From assembly GCA_008711295.1 (NCBI GenBank), contig VUYV01000102.1:797974-861973 (forward strand): 64,000 nt of DNA, read 5' to 3'. Source of the stretch: Anarhynchus alexandrinus (taxonomy: Eukaryota; Chordata; Aves; Charadriiformes; Charadriidae). Below the pieces are notes generated by a model. That model saw only the letters and a list, made by a program, of their open reading frames with translations, ran no database searches and was not told where the DNA came from. Positions 52,301 to 64,000 of the stretch are shown here, one piece after another; the first letter of the stretch is position 1; each line of letters begins with the position of its first letter. The position numbers and the translations under genes are program-made.

Positions 52301-55300
52301 AAACTAATAGGAAATATGAGGCAGTAGGAGCAAATGTGTATATAGGTGCCATTGAATGTATATTTTAGTGTATCTTACTACATATTGAGTGTATATCTTA
52401 GATTATTTTTTATAATAAAATTTTTGAATTTTGAAATGATCCTTTCTACAGTAATGTTTTTGCCCACCTGTGAGTCAGAGGCTCCCTACCACCACAGAAC
52501 TTGATTTGATAGAAAAAAATCTCATGTGACAAAACTACAAAGATGTATGTAGCCACGAGAAATCTGGAAACAGACTGTGGTAGTTCAAGATAAGTACTTT
52601 ATGAAGAAGTGGAATTTGTGTAGGTAGCAAATGTAGCAGGAAGCTTGGCTGTGGATTTTTTCATCTTGGGAACTGTGGTCACCCCACACAGTATGAAGGC
52701 ATTGGTCTACTGGTGTCACTGAGCTGTGGAGGAGGAGGAGAAAGAAGAGACTGAGAAGACTTTATCTTGAGCCTGATATAGCGTCTTGTCTACTGACATA
52801 GCTAAGCCAGTAGCTCTGTTTGTTATTGTGGTCTGTATCAGTGGGCGTTCACTTTTTTTTTTACTTCTGTCACATTAATGTTAGTTATGAACCTAACAGC
52901 TAGTTAAGCATCTAACAGTTACTTTTTAATCCATATAGAGTACTGTTTTCTATCTGACTTCTGCTCTGGATACTTTTCTCTCCCATCCGATACAGCAAGA
53001 AGATTCTACCAATTCACCAGGGACTTTTAAGTTATTGCATCAAAATTGTAGCTTAGGAAAGGAAGAAATGAGTAAAAGTGAATGAAACTGAACAGCATCA
53101 GTCATGCTTTTTGGTTACCCTTCTTGCCAGAAATGAGGATTTTATGGGAAATTAGTGAGACTGACCTTTTGGAATTGCTTGTCCCACTGCCCCACCTCGA
53201 TAATCCTCCAGAGGGGTTCAGCAATGGAGGAAAATGGCATCTCCCACGACCGGAAACAATTTTCACAGCATTTCATTATGAAGGGTAAAACTGTAAGACT
53301 ATCCTAAATCCAAGTAAAAAATGGCATCGCTATCTTCCCACCTTTTTCTGTATTATATTACTCCTCTTTACAATCCTGTCCTTTTGTTTTAGCTTCTGGT
53401 GAAGTCCCAAGTGTTAGAGAAACATGCTTATTCTAGGGACACTGAGATGAAATAGGGTTTCCCGGAGACTGTGTTTCAGTTCAATTTCTGGCAATAGTTT
53501 CTGCATATAATAATTTTGATTCCAAATGCTCTGAAAAAGTTTTAGGGAAATTTTTCTGTATGCTTTTCAATTGATGAACTCCACAATTTCTGCCGTAGTA
53601 TGCTAATTTTGTAAAAATTTAAGTGTGGTCAAACCTGTACAGTGACAGGACACTTGATCTTGAATTTTGTTATACTGTGAATGGTGTTAGAGATTTTTTT
53701 ATTTTTCTATCTGATAGATCAGGAATGCCTGACTAAAAAATATTCCATTGATATTTTCACAGTTCTTATTAACGAAAAATGAACATGATAGTCCTACACA
53801 TTTAACTTGACTCCTATCCTTACATAAAATGGCTGAATTTAATCTAAGAGTGGAAGGACACATTAAAGGCAACTTAGTTTTATGGAATGTAGAAGTTTTA
53901 TTTTTTGGTTTCTATTCTATTACCCAACAATATGTTTAAAGATTGTTAAACAATTGGTAGTCATTACAAATAAAGAAACCAACATTTCTCTCAAAGGTAT
54001 CTATTATGGAATAGATAAACTGTAGGAAAAAAAAAGATTTAATTTATTTGCAAGTGAAATCAAAAGCATAAAGCAACCTGGCATATAAATATTTAGGTCT
54101 ATTAATGATACTGTTGGGCTTCATGAAGTATCATATTTGTGGTAACGATAAAAAAAAATAACTAATGCAAGTTTATGTCAAGTGCTCTCTGGAATTGCTG
54201 AATTGCTTTTCCCCTCTCAAAAACATAAGCCTAAGACCTTATATCTGTATAAAATTTTGAAACAATAAATCATGGAAACAGCATCTGATTGCAGAAAACA
54301 TGATTTTGAAATCAATTTTTCATGCTTCTATATGGATTTAGTCCCTTCCTTGTTTTGACATTTCTCATTTGTTAAATGTAGGAATGCTACTGTAATTTCT
54401 CTATGTTGTGTTAAAGTTAGAAGTCTGGAATGAAAGAATTTTCTTCTTTGTTTTTGAATTTTTCCCGAGTATGGAATTATTTGGTCATTTTTTTTTCCTA
54501 ATACATTTCTTTGTCATGCCTTAGAAATTATGCTGTCTGATTTCCATCTGAAAATCATTTGTGATGCCCAGTTCCCATCACAAAAAATTCTTGGGAACAG
54601 CTTTGACAACAGGATAAGCTTTTAAGACCTGCTTGCTGAGAAGAAATATACTGATGCTCCTTCTAACATTAAATTTCACAAAGGAGATGACTGGATTTTG
54701 ATGCAGCTCTCTGTGTGGTTACTACACTTTAAGGCATGCTGGTTTATGACCCTTTTTAAAAGTACTTATTTGGGGGAAATTGCTTTGTAAGACAAATGTA
54801 TACAGTAAGCTGGATACCAGTTGCTTTGAAGAAGATAGGTAGCATTGTCATATATGTAAGTGATAGGCCAGTGGTCATCATATTTCCAGAAAAGCTCAGC
54901 TTTTATTTAGTAATCAGCACAGAGATTTACTGTAGGACTTTTAAGTGGTGAAAAATACTAATGTTGAATAATGTGTCTGTTTTGTGTGGCTTAAGCTTTT
55001 AAAAATTTTCTGACATGAGTATCTAATGCCAGAAAATTAGAAGTTCTTCAAAGGTGCGTGAACATTGTTCCAACAGCTTTTGGTATGAGTTAAAATATGT
55101 ATACTTCTGCCTAGAAAGTTTTTTGATGCCTGTGAAATATATTGCAATGCCTATGAGTTATATTGAACTAGCCGGTCACCTTCCTTCCCGTCAACCATGA
55201 GGCGTCTCCGGCACTTTTTCAAACAATGTTACCATCTACATCACCCATCTACAATCTGGGGCCACGTTCTTGGGGAGGGTTTGCTAAAGATGGTTTAGAT

Positions 55301-58151
55301 TTGGCGCGGAAGTAACCTAAACCTTTATGAAAATTTGTTCACAACTGCCAGCTTTTTTGATACAAGTTTGCACGCTGAGAAATCCTTTGTTGTTGTTGTT
55401 CACTGCAATTTAGAAATACCTCAAATGAACACTCTTCTTTCTAGGTACTCTGTCAGGAATTTTGCACAATCACTGCGCGTTACTAAAACTTTTTAAGTCC
55501 TCTGTGGAGGCATCAGATAACTGGTGACCAAAAGGACAGAGAAACATCTCCACCCCCCCAAGCTCTACTTTGGCTTCTTCCCTGACCCAGTCCAGTAACA
55601 CATAGGCTTTCAGCATGCCTTCCCACTAACACAAGAGAGGGGTTCTGATGGAGTGTATGCTTAGAAAATTAATAAGAATGGCTTTAGGTTTCATTTTAGG
55701 TAACTTGCTTAGCTGCCTGGATGAATCAGCTAAATTTCTGAGTGAACTGAAACTCCAATCTGTTTTGGACTCCATCCCAGGCAGACCTATTCAGCCATCC
55801 ACTTAATTGCTAGTGCATCTTCATTTATGTACCTCTATTGATTTTAATCTCAGATGATTTATACAGCACCATAAGCAGGTAACAAGCCAAACCAATGACA
55901 TTTCACTGGAGATGAAGATACTTATAAACTATCTTAATTTGTCCAAAATCTGCTCATGTATACAAGGCACCTCTTGCTGTGGTTGTGTGTTTAAAGTTTG
56001 TACTTATGGCTTCTCAGCTAAACTTTTATTCTCTTTCCCACTACATGTTTACAGACCATTTTCCCGTATTTTAGAAGTAAAATACATTTCCATTTGACTC
56101 AAAGATTTCACTCATGGCCTGCTGCCAGAGTTCCCTGATAATTGTTTTTCATTCTAGCTGTTTGCTATTGGTACACTATTCCTGAATGTGTGTAGGATTC
56201 ATTTGGCCTGAATTCAGATGCCAGTGCGATACGGACCTTTACATAGTTATGAGTGATGAGCCATCATCGGCTTAATTCATAAACACGTGGAGAAATTAAG
56301 TCGTTTCAGAGTAAGATGCATTTCACCTCTTTAGATCTTTACTTCAGGGTGAAATAAGTCCTAGACAATGCTTTTGCCTGGAAAAGGGTTTATTTGTTCC
56401 TGAGATCTCTTTGTAACAGAATTAAGACTGAGTATGCTCTTAGAAGGCAACAGCTGATACTTCCTTGACTCTACTGCCTGAATGTCCTGGAGCAGGATTA
56501 GATCTCAACTAAAATGTTCCTGTATGTGTCTGTAGTGCTCTTCAAATAGCTATTTGAAACAGCTTTAAACTAATGTCTGCAATGGTGCTTACGCTTGGAT
56601 ATTAACATAACTAACGCTGCAATCAAAACAAAGGAGATTAACATTGCACAGACGAGCTGTCTGTCCTATAGGTGTCTAAGCAGTCCATTAAAACAATACT
56701 TTGTGTTTTGTGATTATCTTGCAAAGTACTATGCGATCTAAAAGAAAAGTGCAAATGAGAGAAATCATCCTTGTTAAATGAATCCCATCTTATTTTAATT
56801 TTCCACTTCAAATCACAATTAATATGTATTATTCACACCTTTTCATTTCTCTGGATATATCATATTAAAGTAGAACAGATGCTTTGTGCAGACGGTCCAA
56901 GACACGGAAACTGACGATCGCTATTCATGTTTTTCAGTTGTCCTTCACTGTGGGCAATAATAATATAACAGAGGGGACTCACAGTTACTGAAGGTAAAGT
57001 AAGTTAACAATTTAAGGAGGCTGTTCACAGAGAGGATCTGACCATTTCTTTCTTCAGTTACCACACGTCATATCAGACTGCTCATCCTGGGCAGTGGGAG
57101 GAGGAAACAGTGGATCCAGGTGGGAAGCACCTCGGGAAAGGGAAGTCTCCTTTTATATCGTTTAGGCTAGAGATTTGTGGCTCAGGTTTTGGCATTTTAT
57201 CTGCAACTGCATTGGCTACAGTGTACCAAAATGAGGTCTGGGATGAGTTTGGGGGTAACTTGCACCCAACAAAGGTCTTTGTGATAGAGCTCATAGCTTT
57301 AACTTAGCTTACTTATGTAAAAGTTATTAGGTTCTTAAATATGAGGTAATTTTTTAAAATCTAGCAGTCTATGAAGTATAATATTTTGGGTTTTTTTTGA
57401 GGGGAAAGAACCAGCATCACTTTTGTCTGCAGCTTCGCTCTAGTTTTGAGGGCTAGTACATACCACAGCTCAGCACCCGGGGAATGGCAAAGCTTAAGCA
57501 AAAGAATTGATACAACTCACTTGGGTAACCTCAAACCTGTGGTCTCGGTTAGAGGGTTAGCTCTAGACTGAATTAATTCATATGAAATATATAGATCTCT
57601 ATGATGCATTCAGACTGTTTAGGGCCACAGAAGAAAAAAAAATCAAAGCTGAGTAGGGCAATGTTTTTCACAGAAGCACAATTATGCTCTTTCTCCAATA
57701 AACTGGGGAAGAGCATGAACAAACATTTCTCTACCAATGTTGAAGAAAGATGAGAGGCTACCCAAGAAATACTACAGGACTACCGTGAATGCTGAAAACA
57801 TTTAAAAATCAGCCTGAAAATATTAGTATCTTTTAGATCCACTGCTTAATTATGACACTTCATAATTGTGCATAGTATCAAGTGTCATATTGAATCTGTG
57901 GTGGAAGTAGAAATATGTTACAGTAAAGGTACAAAAAGAGAAGCATTAGAAAAATATAAAACATGCAAACTCTCAGTTCTTAATCTGCATCGCAAATTGA
58001 ATTATAGAAACTGAAATTACCCCTAACTCTCTATTAGCTCAATGAAGGTCATCTTATGGAATAACTATATTAAATTGAAAATCATTATCATAAATCTTTG
58101 TTTTCAATATGTACATATGGTTCACTGTGAAAATCAGATAAGTTATGTTCC

Positions 58152-58175
58152 AATGTATTGTTTAAACAATACATT
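58152..58175. repeat. Perfect 24-bp palindrome with forkhead-like core
   Basis: Twelve bases (aatgtattgttt) are followed immediately by their exact reverse complement, with no spacer. The centre TTGTTTAAACAA contains two facing forkhead-type TGTTTA half sites. No gene is adjacent. Confidence 0.9.
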
Positions 58176-61100
58176 ACCTCCGTAGGTTTGAAAAAGTAAT
58201 AGGCTGCTTTTATCTCTGCTGTACAAGGATCATCTTCAAGAGATATAAATGGGGCTGAAAAGTCACAGAAGAGACTTTTTTTTTAGGTCATCTTTTAAAA
58301 GGATCTTTTAGAAGAAGGAAGGAAGGAATCTTTTAGAAGATAAGGTTTCAAGACAAACTGGAATAAAGGTATTTCAGAAAAAGAAATGCAGATAATTATA
58401 TACTCCCATATGATGCTGTTCTTTTGTTCACTTGTTTAACGCTGCAGTGGTGCTTTTGGCTTCTCCGGTAATTTCTTGTGCTGTTCTATATACTATATAT
58501 AGTTCTTGTCCTGCAATGATAAATGTCTTATTGAAGGTACTCAAAATATTTCAAGTAGCAATTAATTGTAGAAGTCACCCTCACTTTCTAAAGCTCTGAC
58601 TTTTAGTGCTAGAAGATGAATACAACCAGTTCTCATAACCCAGCTGAGGGCATTGTAAATGTAGCTGAAAGAATAGCACCGTCCTAATCTAAATTAGCAC
58701 CTTTTAATTTAAGCACTTGAGATTTTGTGATCCTCCCTCAACTGCTTTCCAGATCTTTCCAGATCTGTGTTGAAACAGTTTTTCAATTTTCTTAACTTAC
58801 CTATTGGTCTAAGCTCCCTTTTATCCCCTGGAAAGAAAAAGGTTAACCAGTCCATGATATGAATCACCACACGGATTGATTGAAGAGAGTGCAGATTGCT
58901 AGTCTTTGATTAGATTTCAAACTGTTTCTCTAAACAGGATAAATTCTGATCTAAGGATATACTTAACACTTTGTTGAACTGAGTTAATTAATAGGTGTTA
59001 ACACAACTTACTCCTTCCTTTTTGATGTTTTTTTAAACCGTGGGATAAATTTTCAAAGAAAAAGAAAATAAAGGAAAATCAGTCTCTTGCTACCTACATG
59101 AAAATGAAATTGTGCATTGCATAAAATAGGAAAGCTATGTTACTGTTTTCCCAAGTACTCAGCGGCTCAATGAAACCCAACTCAATGGCTTAATGAAACC
59201 AATAAGGCTTTATGTGAGCTCTTGAGCACAGAAATCATCTGATCACAGCTAAAATCCCTATACTTGACCTCATTATTTTGGAAAGCACTGAGATTTCTCA
59301 GTCGTTCTTGATACTTTATAACATTAACATCAACATTTTTGGATGAGAAACAGCTTGTGAAATACTTATTTTTATTTGCCTGCTGGTGTGTTGCCGCTTA
59401 AAATTGCACTGTATAACTAATTATAGCCTTAACAGCGGCACTAATTTTAAGAATAGTATAAAAGACACCCGCATGCCATCTTCTAACTGCACCTAACCTA
59501 TTAATCAAGGAACAACAGAGCTGTAGTCTGAGTATTGTGACATCGCTTTTTTTAGATCATGCCTGGCTCTGGTGTCCTCTGCGTGTATTTGTACAGCATG
59601 CAATATAGCGAGGTCCTGGGCTGCCTTTAGGGCTCAAGTGCAATGCAAACAAATACACACAGCCTGTCTGTACAGCTAGCGTGAAGACCGTCTCTCTTCC
59701 ACCAGTCAAAAGAAATTATTCCATGGCTTGCGGAGAAAACCCTCTCCAACAGTGTCCGTCTGGGTATTTACACCGCACGCATCGCTGTGGTAGTGGAGTG
59801 CGTTAATAGGAGTCGTGTGCACAGTGAAAGGAGAATATACTCATTAGTGTCTAATGTATTGTTCAAGGTTATACACGGGATATAGAAGTTTAATGAGAAC
59901 TTAATGGGACTTCTACTACTACTGATTAAGTGTATCTATCATTTTGAGGATGTGGGTAAAACTGCTTAACACTGTAAAGTTAAGGAAAAATGAATGCCCA
60001 GTATGTCACTCCCTTCTGCCATTAATCACGTTCATTAGCTGCATTCCAGTGACAAGATTCTGACCCATTACTAGTGCAGTACTGGGAGGACCACCACCAA
60101 TGGCCTGCTGATTTAAATACTAATTAATCACATTAACTACTATGACTGTTTTTGTTCTTTCTGTCATATAAGGCTTGTAGATTAAGCTGACTGACAAAAG
60201 CAAGAGTCCAGAACTTTACTGTATATTTATCACCCGTGGTGCCTTGCCGAAATCCTAGTTCCAGAGCGGGAGAAGCAGAGCTGCTGAGATAGCAATGGGG
60301 GGAAGAAGCAACGCATTGCTGCTCTGCTTTAGAGGGCTGTTTACCCCATGCAGGAGCTCTACACCTGTAGGAGCCTGTCAGCTGCTACATCCCAAAATGG
60401 TTATTTATTAAATCCTGATTTACTTAGTCTCTTTTTAATATCTAACTGTTATCTTTTTGGCTCAGGGGGGCACTCAGGAAGGTATCACCAATTATCCCTG
60501 CTTTTACGATGGACTTTGTGAAGGTAGGAATGGTATTTTTGATCCGCTATGTGTCAAGCAGATTTCATCCAGTGTCTTGTGGACATTTTTCTTTGTTGTG
60601 GGACATACTACCTCCAATAGTGAAAACAGCACATTAACGTTTGAGAGATTGGGGTGGAAGAACTAAGTCCAGATCTCCAGATATTCCAAATACAGAGAGA
60701 ATGATTTCTTCCATGTTCAACAGCAAACCAGACAATATCTGGCCATTGCAAATCAGCACGTGGTAACTTCAAGTTATTTTGCTATGTTATTTTACTTTTA
60801 TGAGGAAAGTATTTCTGCATGGTTTTGAAGGCACTGAAGAGCTCATGTTCCCCAAACTGAGGTTATTTTGGAGGCTGCTCCTGTCCTTAGCATAACCTTG
60901 AAATATCCCCAGGTGTAACAACAATGGTGGGTCTCCCTGGACCGCCCTACATCCTGCAGTTTCCCCAAAAACATGCAACTATGCCAGGACCTGAAAAGGG
61001 CTTCCTCTGGTGCAAGATGAGCTGCTGACTTGCACATACCCTGCAGAAAATGTCTCCTGGAGGACACCTGACCTTGCTCTGGTCCTTTTACCCTTTGTTG

Positions 61101-63504
61101 AGGTTTTGACGGGAACCATGAAATGGTCTTTTTGCTTTTGCTTCTTTTCTAAATTGCAAGAACATGTTGGGTTTTTTTGTTTTGGTTTGGTTTTTTTAAG
61201 TTGAGAGGGTAATAAGTAGAGAGAAAACCCTCTAAATGTACATGCCTCACATGAATGTAGCAAAACAGTCTAACTGTAGCTAATAAGGTTAATATATTTT
61301 AAACTAAATCATGGGTACAATGGCACTGTCAATATTGTTTAAGAAAAAAAAAAAAGAGGGAAAGAAAGATGTAACCCAGCCTGTTCTTGCTCAAAATGCA
61401 CTTATAGGTATGATGTTGCTCTAAACTGTGACTTCTTCATAAGTTTTACAGATTTAAGTCTGGCAAGTTGTGTTTACACAGGAAAAGAGTACTTGAATAT
61501 TGAATCTGAAAGATGTTTCATGTTTGATTGTAGCCCATTCATTCATAGCTCATATATGAATTTTTTATTCACTTGCTGAAGGCAGTTACATAATTCTTCC
61601 TAGCTTTGGGCTTTTATTGAATTAAATTAGTAAACTATGTAATTTTATATAATTGATATGGATTTGTATGAAACATGATTTGTCTACTGGAAGTTCTATG
61701 AATCCTTGTGACTGTTAGATTAAGGCAGATTAATTAATCATAATCTGCATCCTTAACAGTAAATATAGAAGAATAAATGATGAGCTAATTATATTACAGT
61801 GTTAATACTTAGTTTTTGTTGTTGTCTTGCTGATTTCACTTGACTCCAGTACTTGGTTTGAACCAGAGGCAAGCCTGCTATAACAAGGCCTTTGACTGAT
61901 ATCTTGCAGATATTTTCCCTTTTTCTGCAGCAGGAGCATCACTGAACAAACAGCCTTTAAGAGGCAACAGTGAGACTATTTGTCCTAAAAGCTGGCCTAC
62001 CTTGAAAGTTTTTATAGGTTGTTAATCTCAGCTCAGGCATTTTAGGGCAATTATTTCTGTGGAGTGCGGAGCAACGTACATAGTTATGGCTACCTAAGTG
62101 CTCTCTTTTTAAAGAGGTTTTCCAGCTACTACTAATTATCTCAAATTATAGCTATGTGAACTTCCTTTTTTCCCTTATATTCTGTTTTGCCTGAAAGCTG
62201 TTTTTTTAAGTTTGATCTAATTCCTTCAGGCACTTTCAGGGGTGAACTTGATAAAGCAATTAAAGCCTTTGAAAATACGTGTGAATATATGTATACTTAA
62301 TGTTTCTCTGTAGCTCCAATTCTGGGCAAGTTCTAGAGTTATAGGAGTCTGGAAGGCTATAAAAACTTTTAAATTACAGGGAGAGTTTGTGCTCAAATAA
62401 CTATTTTTATGCTCAGATTTTGTGTCTTTAAGGAAGAAAAGTCATTCATCTTTAGTTTTAGATGTTAGCTGTTGGTTTTTGCTTTTTTCTCTGTTTGTTT
62501 TCTGTGTCCTCATAATTAGATCAAATACATTTAGATTTCTTTAGTTTTCATATACAGCCTGGAGGACATGCTCATTTCAAAGCTAATCAGGTGGCTGCAT
62601 TAACTTTCCCTTTCACCAGCTGCTCCAGGCAGCCCTGACCACTTGGGCATGGAGGATTTGAACATTACGTGCTACAGAAATGGCACCTGTCGTCTAAAAG
62701 CCTTTGCCTTCAAGTCCAATTCTGCCTTCTCAGAAACCCTGGTAGGCTAAGTGTCTCATTTTCTAGAGCCTCAGCCTCACGAGCACTTTGCAATAGTGGC
62801 TCTTATTGAGTGCTCTTCTCCCACGCTTTTAAGGGCTTAAAAAAAATCTTATGCTTTTTTTTTTCATTTTTCTTTTTGAGTGGTTTCAATTTTCTCTCTT
62901 ATATGTGACCTCTGAGTCCCAGAATTTGCGCTGTTTGCTTCAGCCTCTACCTGCAGAAGTGAAACGGGATTCCTCTGCCGGTAAAGCACACATCTCCCTC
63001 CTTCTTTCATGCCTGAACTACCTGCCTTTGGGCTTCTCGACCTACCCCTCAAGCTTTTAAATAGATATACACACATCACAAGCGAACCTACAGCAAGTCT
63101 AGCTGTTCTTGTTTTAAAGAGATATGGACACCTCCAGCGGTAATTTAATCTTGCGGCAGCAGTAGCCAACTGACTCCTGAACAAATGGCAGCTACATTTG
63201 TCATGCTTGAAGGTACCCTTCCTCTTGATGCACAGCATGCTCGCTTGCGCTCTCAGAAGCACAAGGTGCAGTTTGGATGCAGCTGTCACAGCGTGATATG
63301 CTTCAGGCTTTTTGCCTCAAGCTGTACTCCTCTGTTGGTATGTCCATAATCTCTGTGGTTTCAAAGACCCAGCTGTAACGCAGGACTTCTTTCTCCTGCT
63401 CCTGGGAAAAACGCTGCTGCTCCAAGTGTCCTACGTATGGGCACAGTTATCTGGACTTATTATCAGTCTTCTATTAGTGGACTGTATTAGGTTGTTTACT
63501 TATG

Positions 63505-64000
63505 GAATCATAGAATCATAGAATGGTTTAGGTTGGAAAGGACCTTGAAGATCATCGAGTTCCAACCCCCTGCCATAGGCAGGGACACCTCCCACTAGAC
63601 CAGGTTGCCCAAGGCCACGTCCAGCCTGGCCTTGAACACCTCCAGGGATGGGGCCTCAACAACCTCTCTGGGCAACCTATTCCAGTGCCTTACATCCCTT
63701 AAAGTGAAAAACTTCTTCCTAATGTTCAATCTAAACTTGCCCTCTTCCAGTTTAAAGCCATTCGCCCTCATCATATCGCTACATGCCCTAGAAAAATAGG
63801 GCCCCAGCTCTCCTGTAGGCCCCCTTTAGGTACTGGAAGGCTGCAATAAGATCTCCCCGGAGTCTTCTCTTCCCCAGGCTGAACAGCCCCAACTCTTTCA
63901 GCCTCTCCTCATAGGAGAGGTGCTCCAGCCCTCGGATCATCCTTGTGGCTCTCCTCTGGACACGCTCCAGCAGGTCCATGTCCTTTTATGTTGGGGACTC
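63505..64000 (-). mobile_element. CR1 LINE 3' part, running off the window
   Basis: It opens with the reversed terminal octamers, followed by the CR1 3' UTR. The minus strand from 63979 reads [20 protein letters not shown], then [20 protein letters not shown] and [17 protein letters not shown], the ORF2 C-terminal tail of CR1. The frame is open for about 60 codons, suggesting a fairly young copy. The 5' part lies outside the window. Confidence 0.96.

Larger units (their letters stand above)
49115..63504. other. Long AT-rich gene-free interval
   Basis: Over 14 kb there is no recognised exon and no clear CR1. Open frames are below 100 codons except a 141-codon minus-strand frame (63289-62864) with no domain. 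Homeodomain-type ATTA/TAATTA words cluster near 60.0-60.15 kb. The interval resembles part of the gene desert known beside SLC10A2 in other vertebrates. Confidence 0.6.

Noticed and set aside
62864..63289. 141-codon minus-strand frame near the right end
   Set aside because: No recognisable domain; a basic, Ser/Arg-rich chance frame with an overlapping plus-strand frame.
1..64000. CRISPR array, prophage, operon or other prokaryotic system
   Set aside because: Introns with GT/AG junctions, CR1 LINEs and a vertebrate transporter gene show vertebrate nuclear DNA. No regularly spaced repeats or bacterial genes were seen.
1..64000. tRNA or rRNA genes
   Set aside because: No GGTTCGAAT-type B box paired with an A box, and no rRNA core sequence, was noticed. 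A covariance-model scan could not be run.

Overview
This window is vertebrate nuclear DNA, almost certainly from a bird. It has one intron-split gene and long AT-rich non-coding stretches. It also carries CR1 LINE fragments ending in the avian CR1 terminus, visible on the + strand as catagaatcatagaatgg for minus-strand copies. No bacterial, phage, CRISPR or operon features were seen. The species cannot be fixed from the sequence alone.

The only gene I can support is SLC10A2 (ASBT/IBAT, the apical sodium-dependent bile acid transporter) on the minus strand, 36858 down to 27417. All six coding exons can be placed with GT/AG junctions in compatible phases: 36858-36470, 33302-33184, 32044-31956, 29794-29619, 28772-28615 and 27550-27417. 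They total 1065 nt, an open frame of 354 codons plus TAG. The introns are about 3.2, 1.1, 2.2, 0.8 and 1.1 kb. The Na+/bile-acid site residues are kept and I see no break, so the gene looks functional.

Layout: 1-2924 unique non-coding; 2925-4870 a CR1 nested inside another CR1; 4871-19919 non-coding with GC-richer patches near 14 and 17.5 kb; 19920-20316 CR1; 20317-25165 non-coding; 25166-25344 CR1; 25345-27146 SLC10A2 downstream flank and candidate 3' UTR; 27417-36858 SLC10A2, with a CR1 in intron 4, an ATG microsatellite in intron 3 and an undetermined base after poly-T in intron 2; 36859-37110 proximal 5' flank; 37111-47420 non-coding, including a CpG-rich patch at 45420-46030; 47421-49114 an 823-bp sequence present twice around an N; 49115-63504 a long AT-rich stretch with no recognised gene; 63505-64000 CR1 running off the window.

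This matches the known position of SLC10A2 beside a large gene-poor interval (between ERCC5 and DAOA/EFNB2 in mammals; established knowledge, not visible here). I did not find a new multi-gene system. The most notable observations are the 823-bp near-identical duplication that meets a 5'-truncated CR1 at an N, the nested CR1 pair, an orphan CpG-rich patch, a perfect 24-bp palindrome with a forkhead-like core, and an unclassified dispersed repeat shared between about 22.7 and 43.4 kb.
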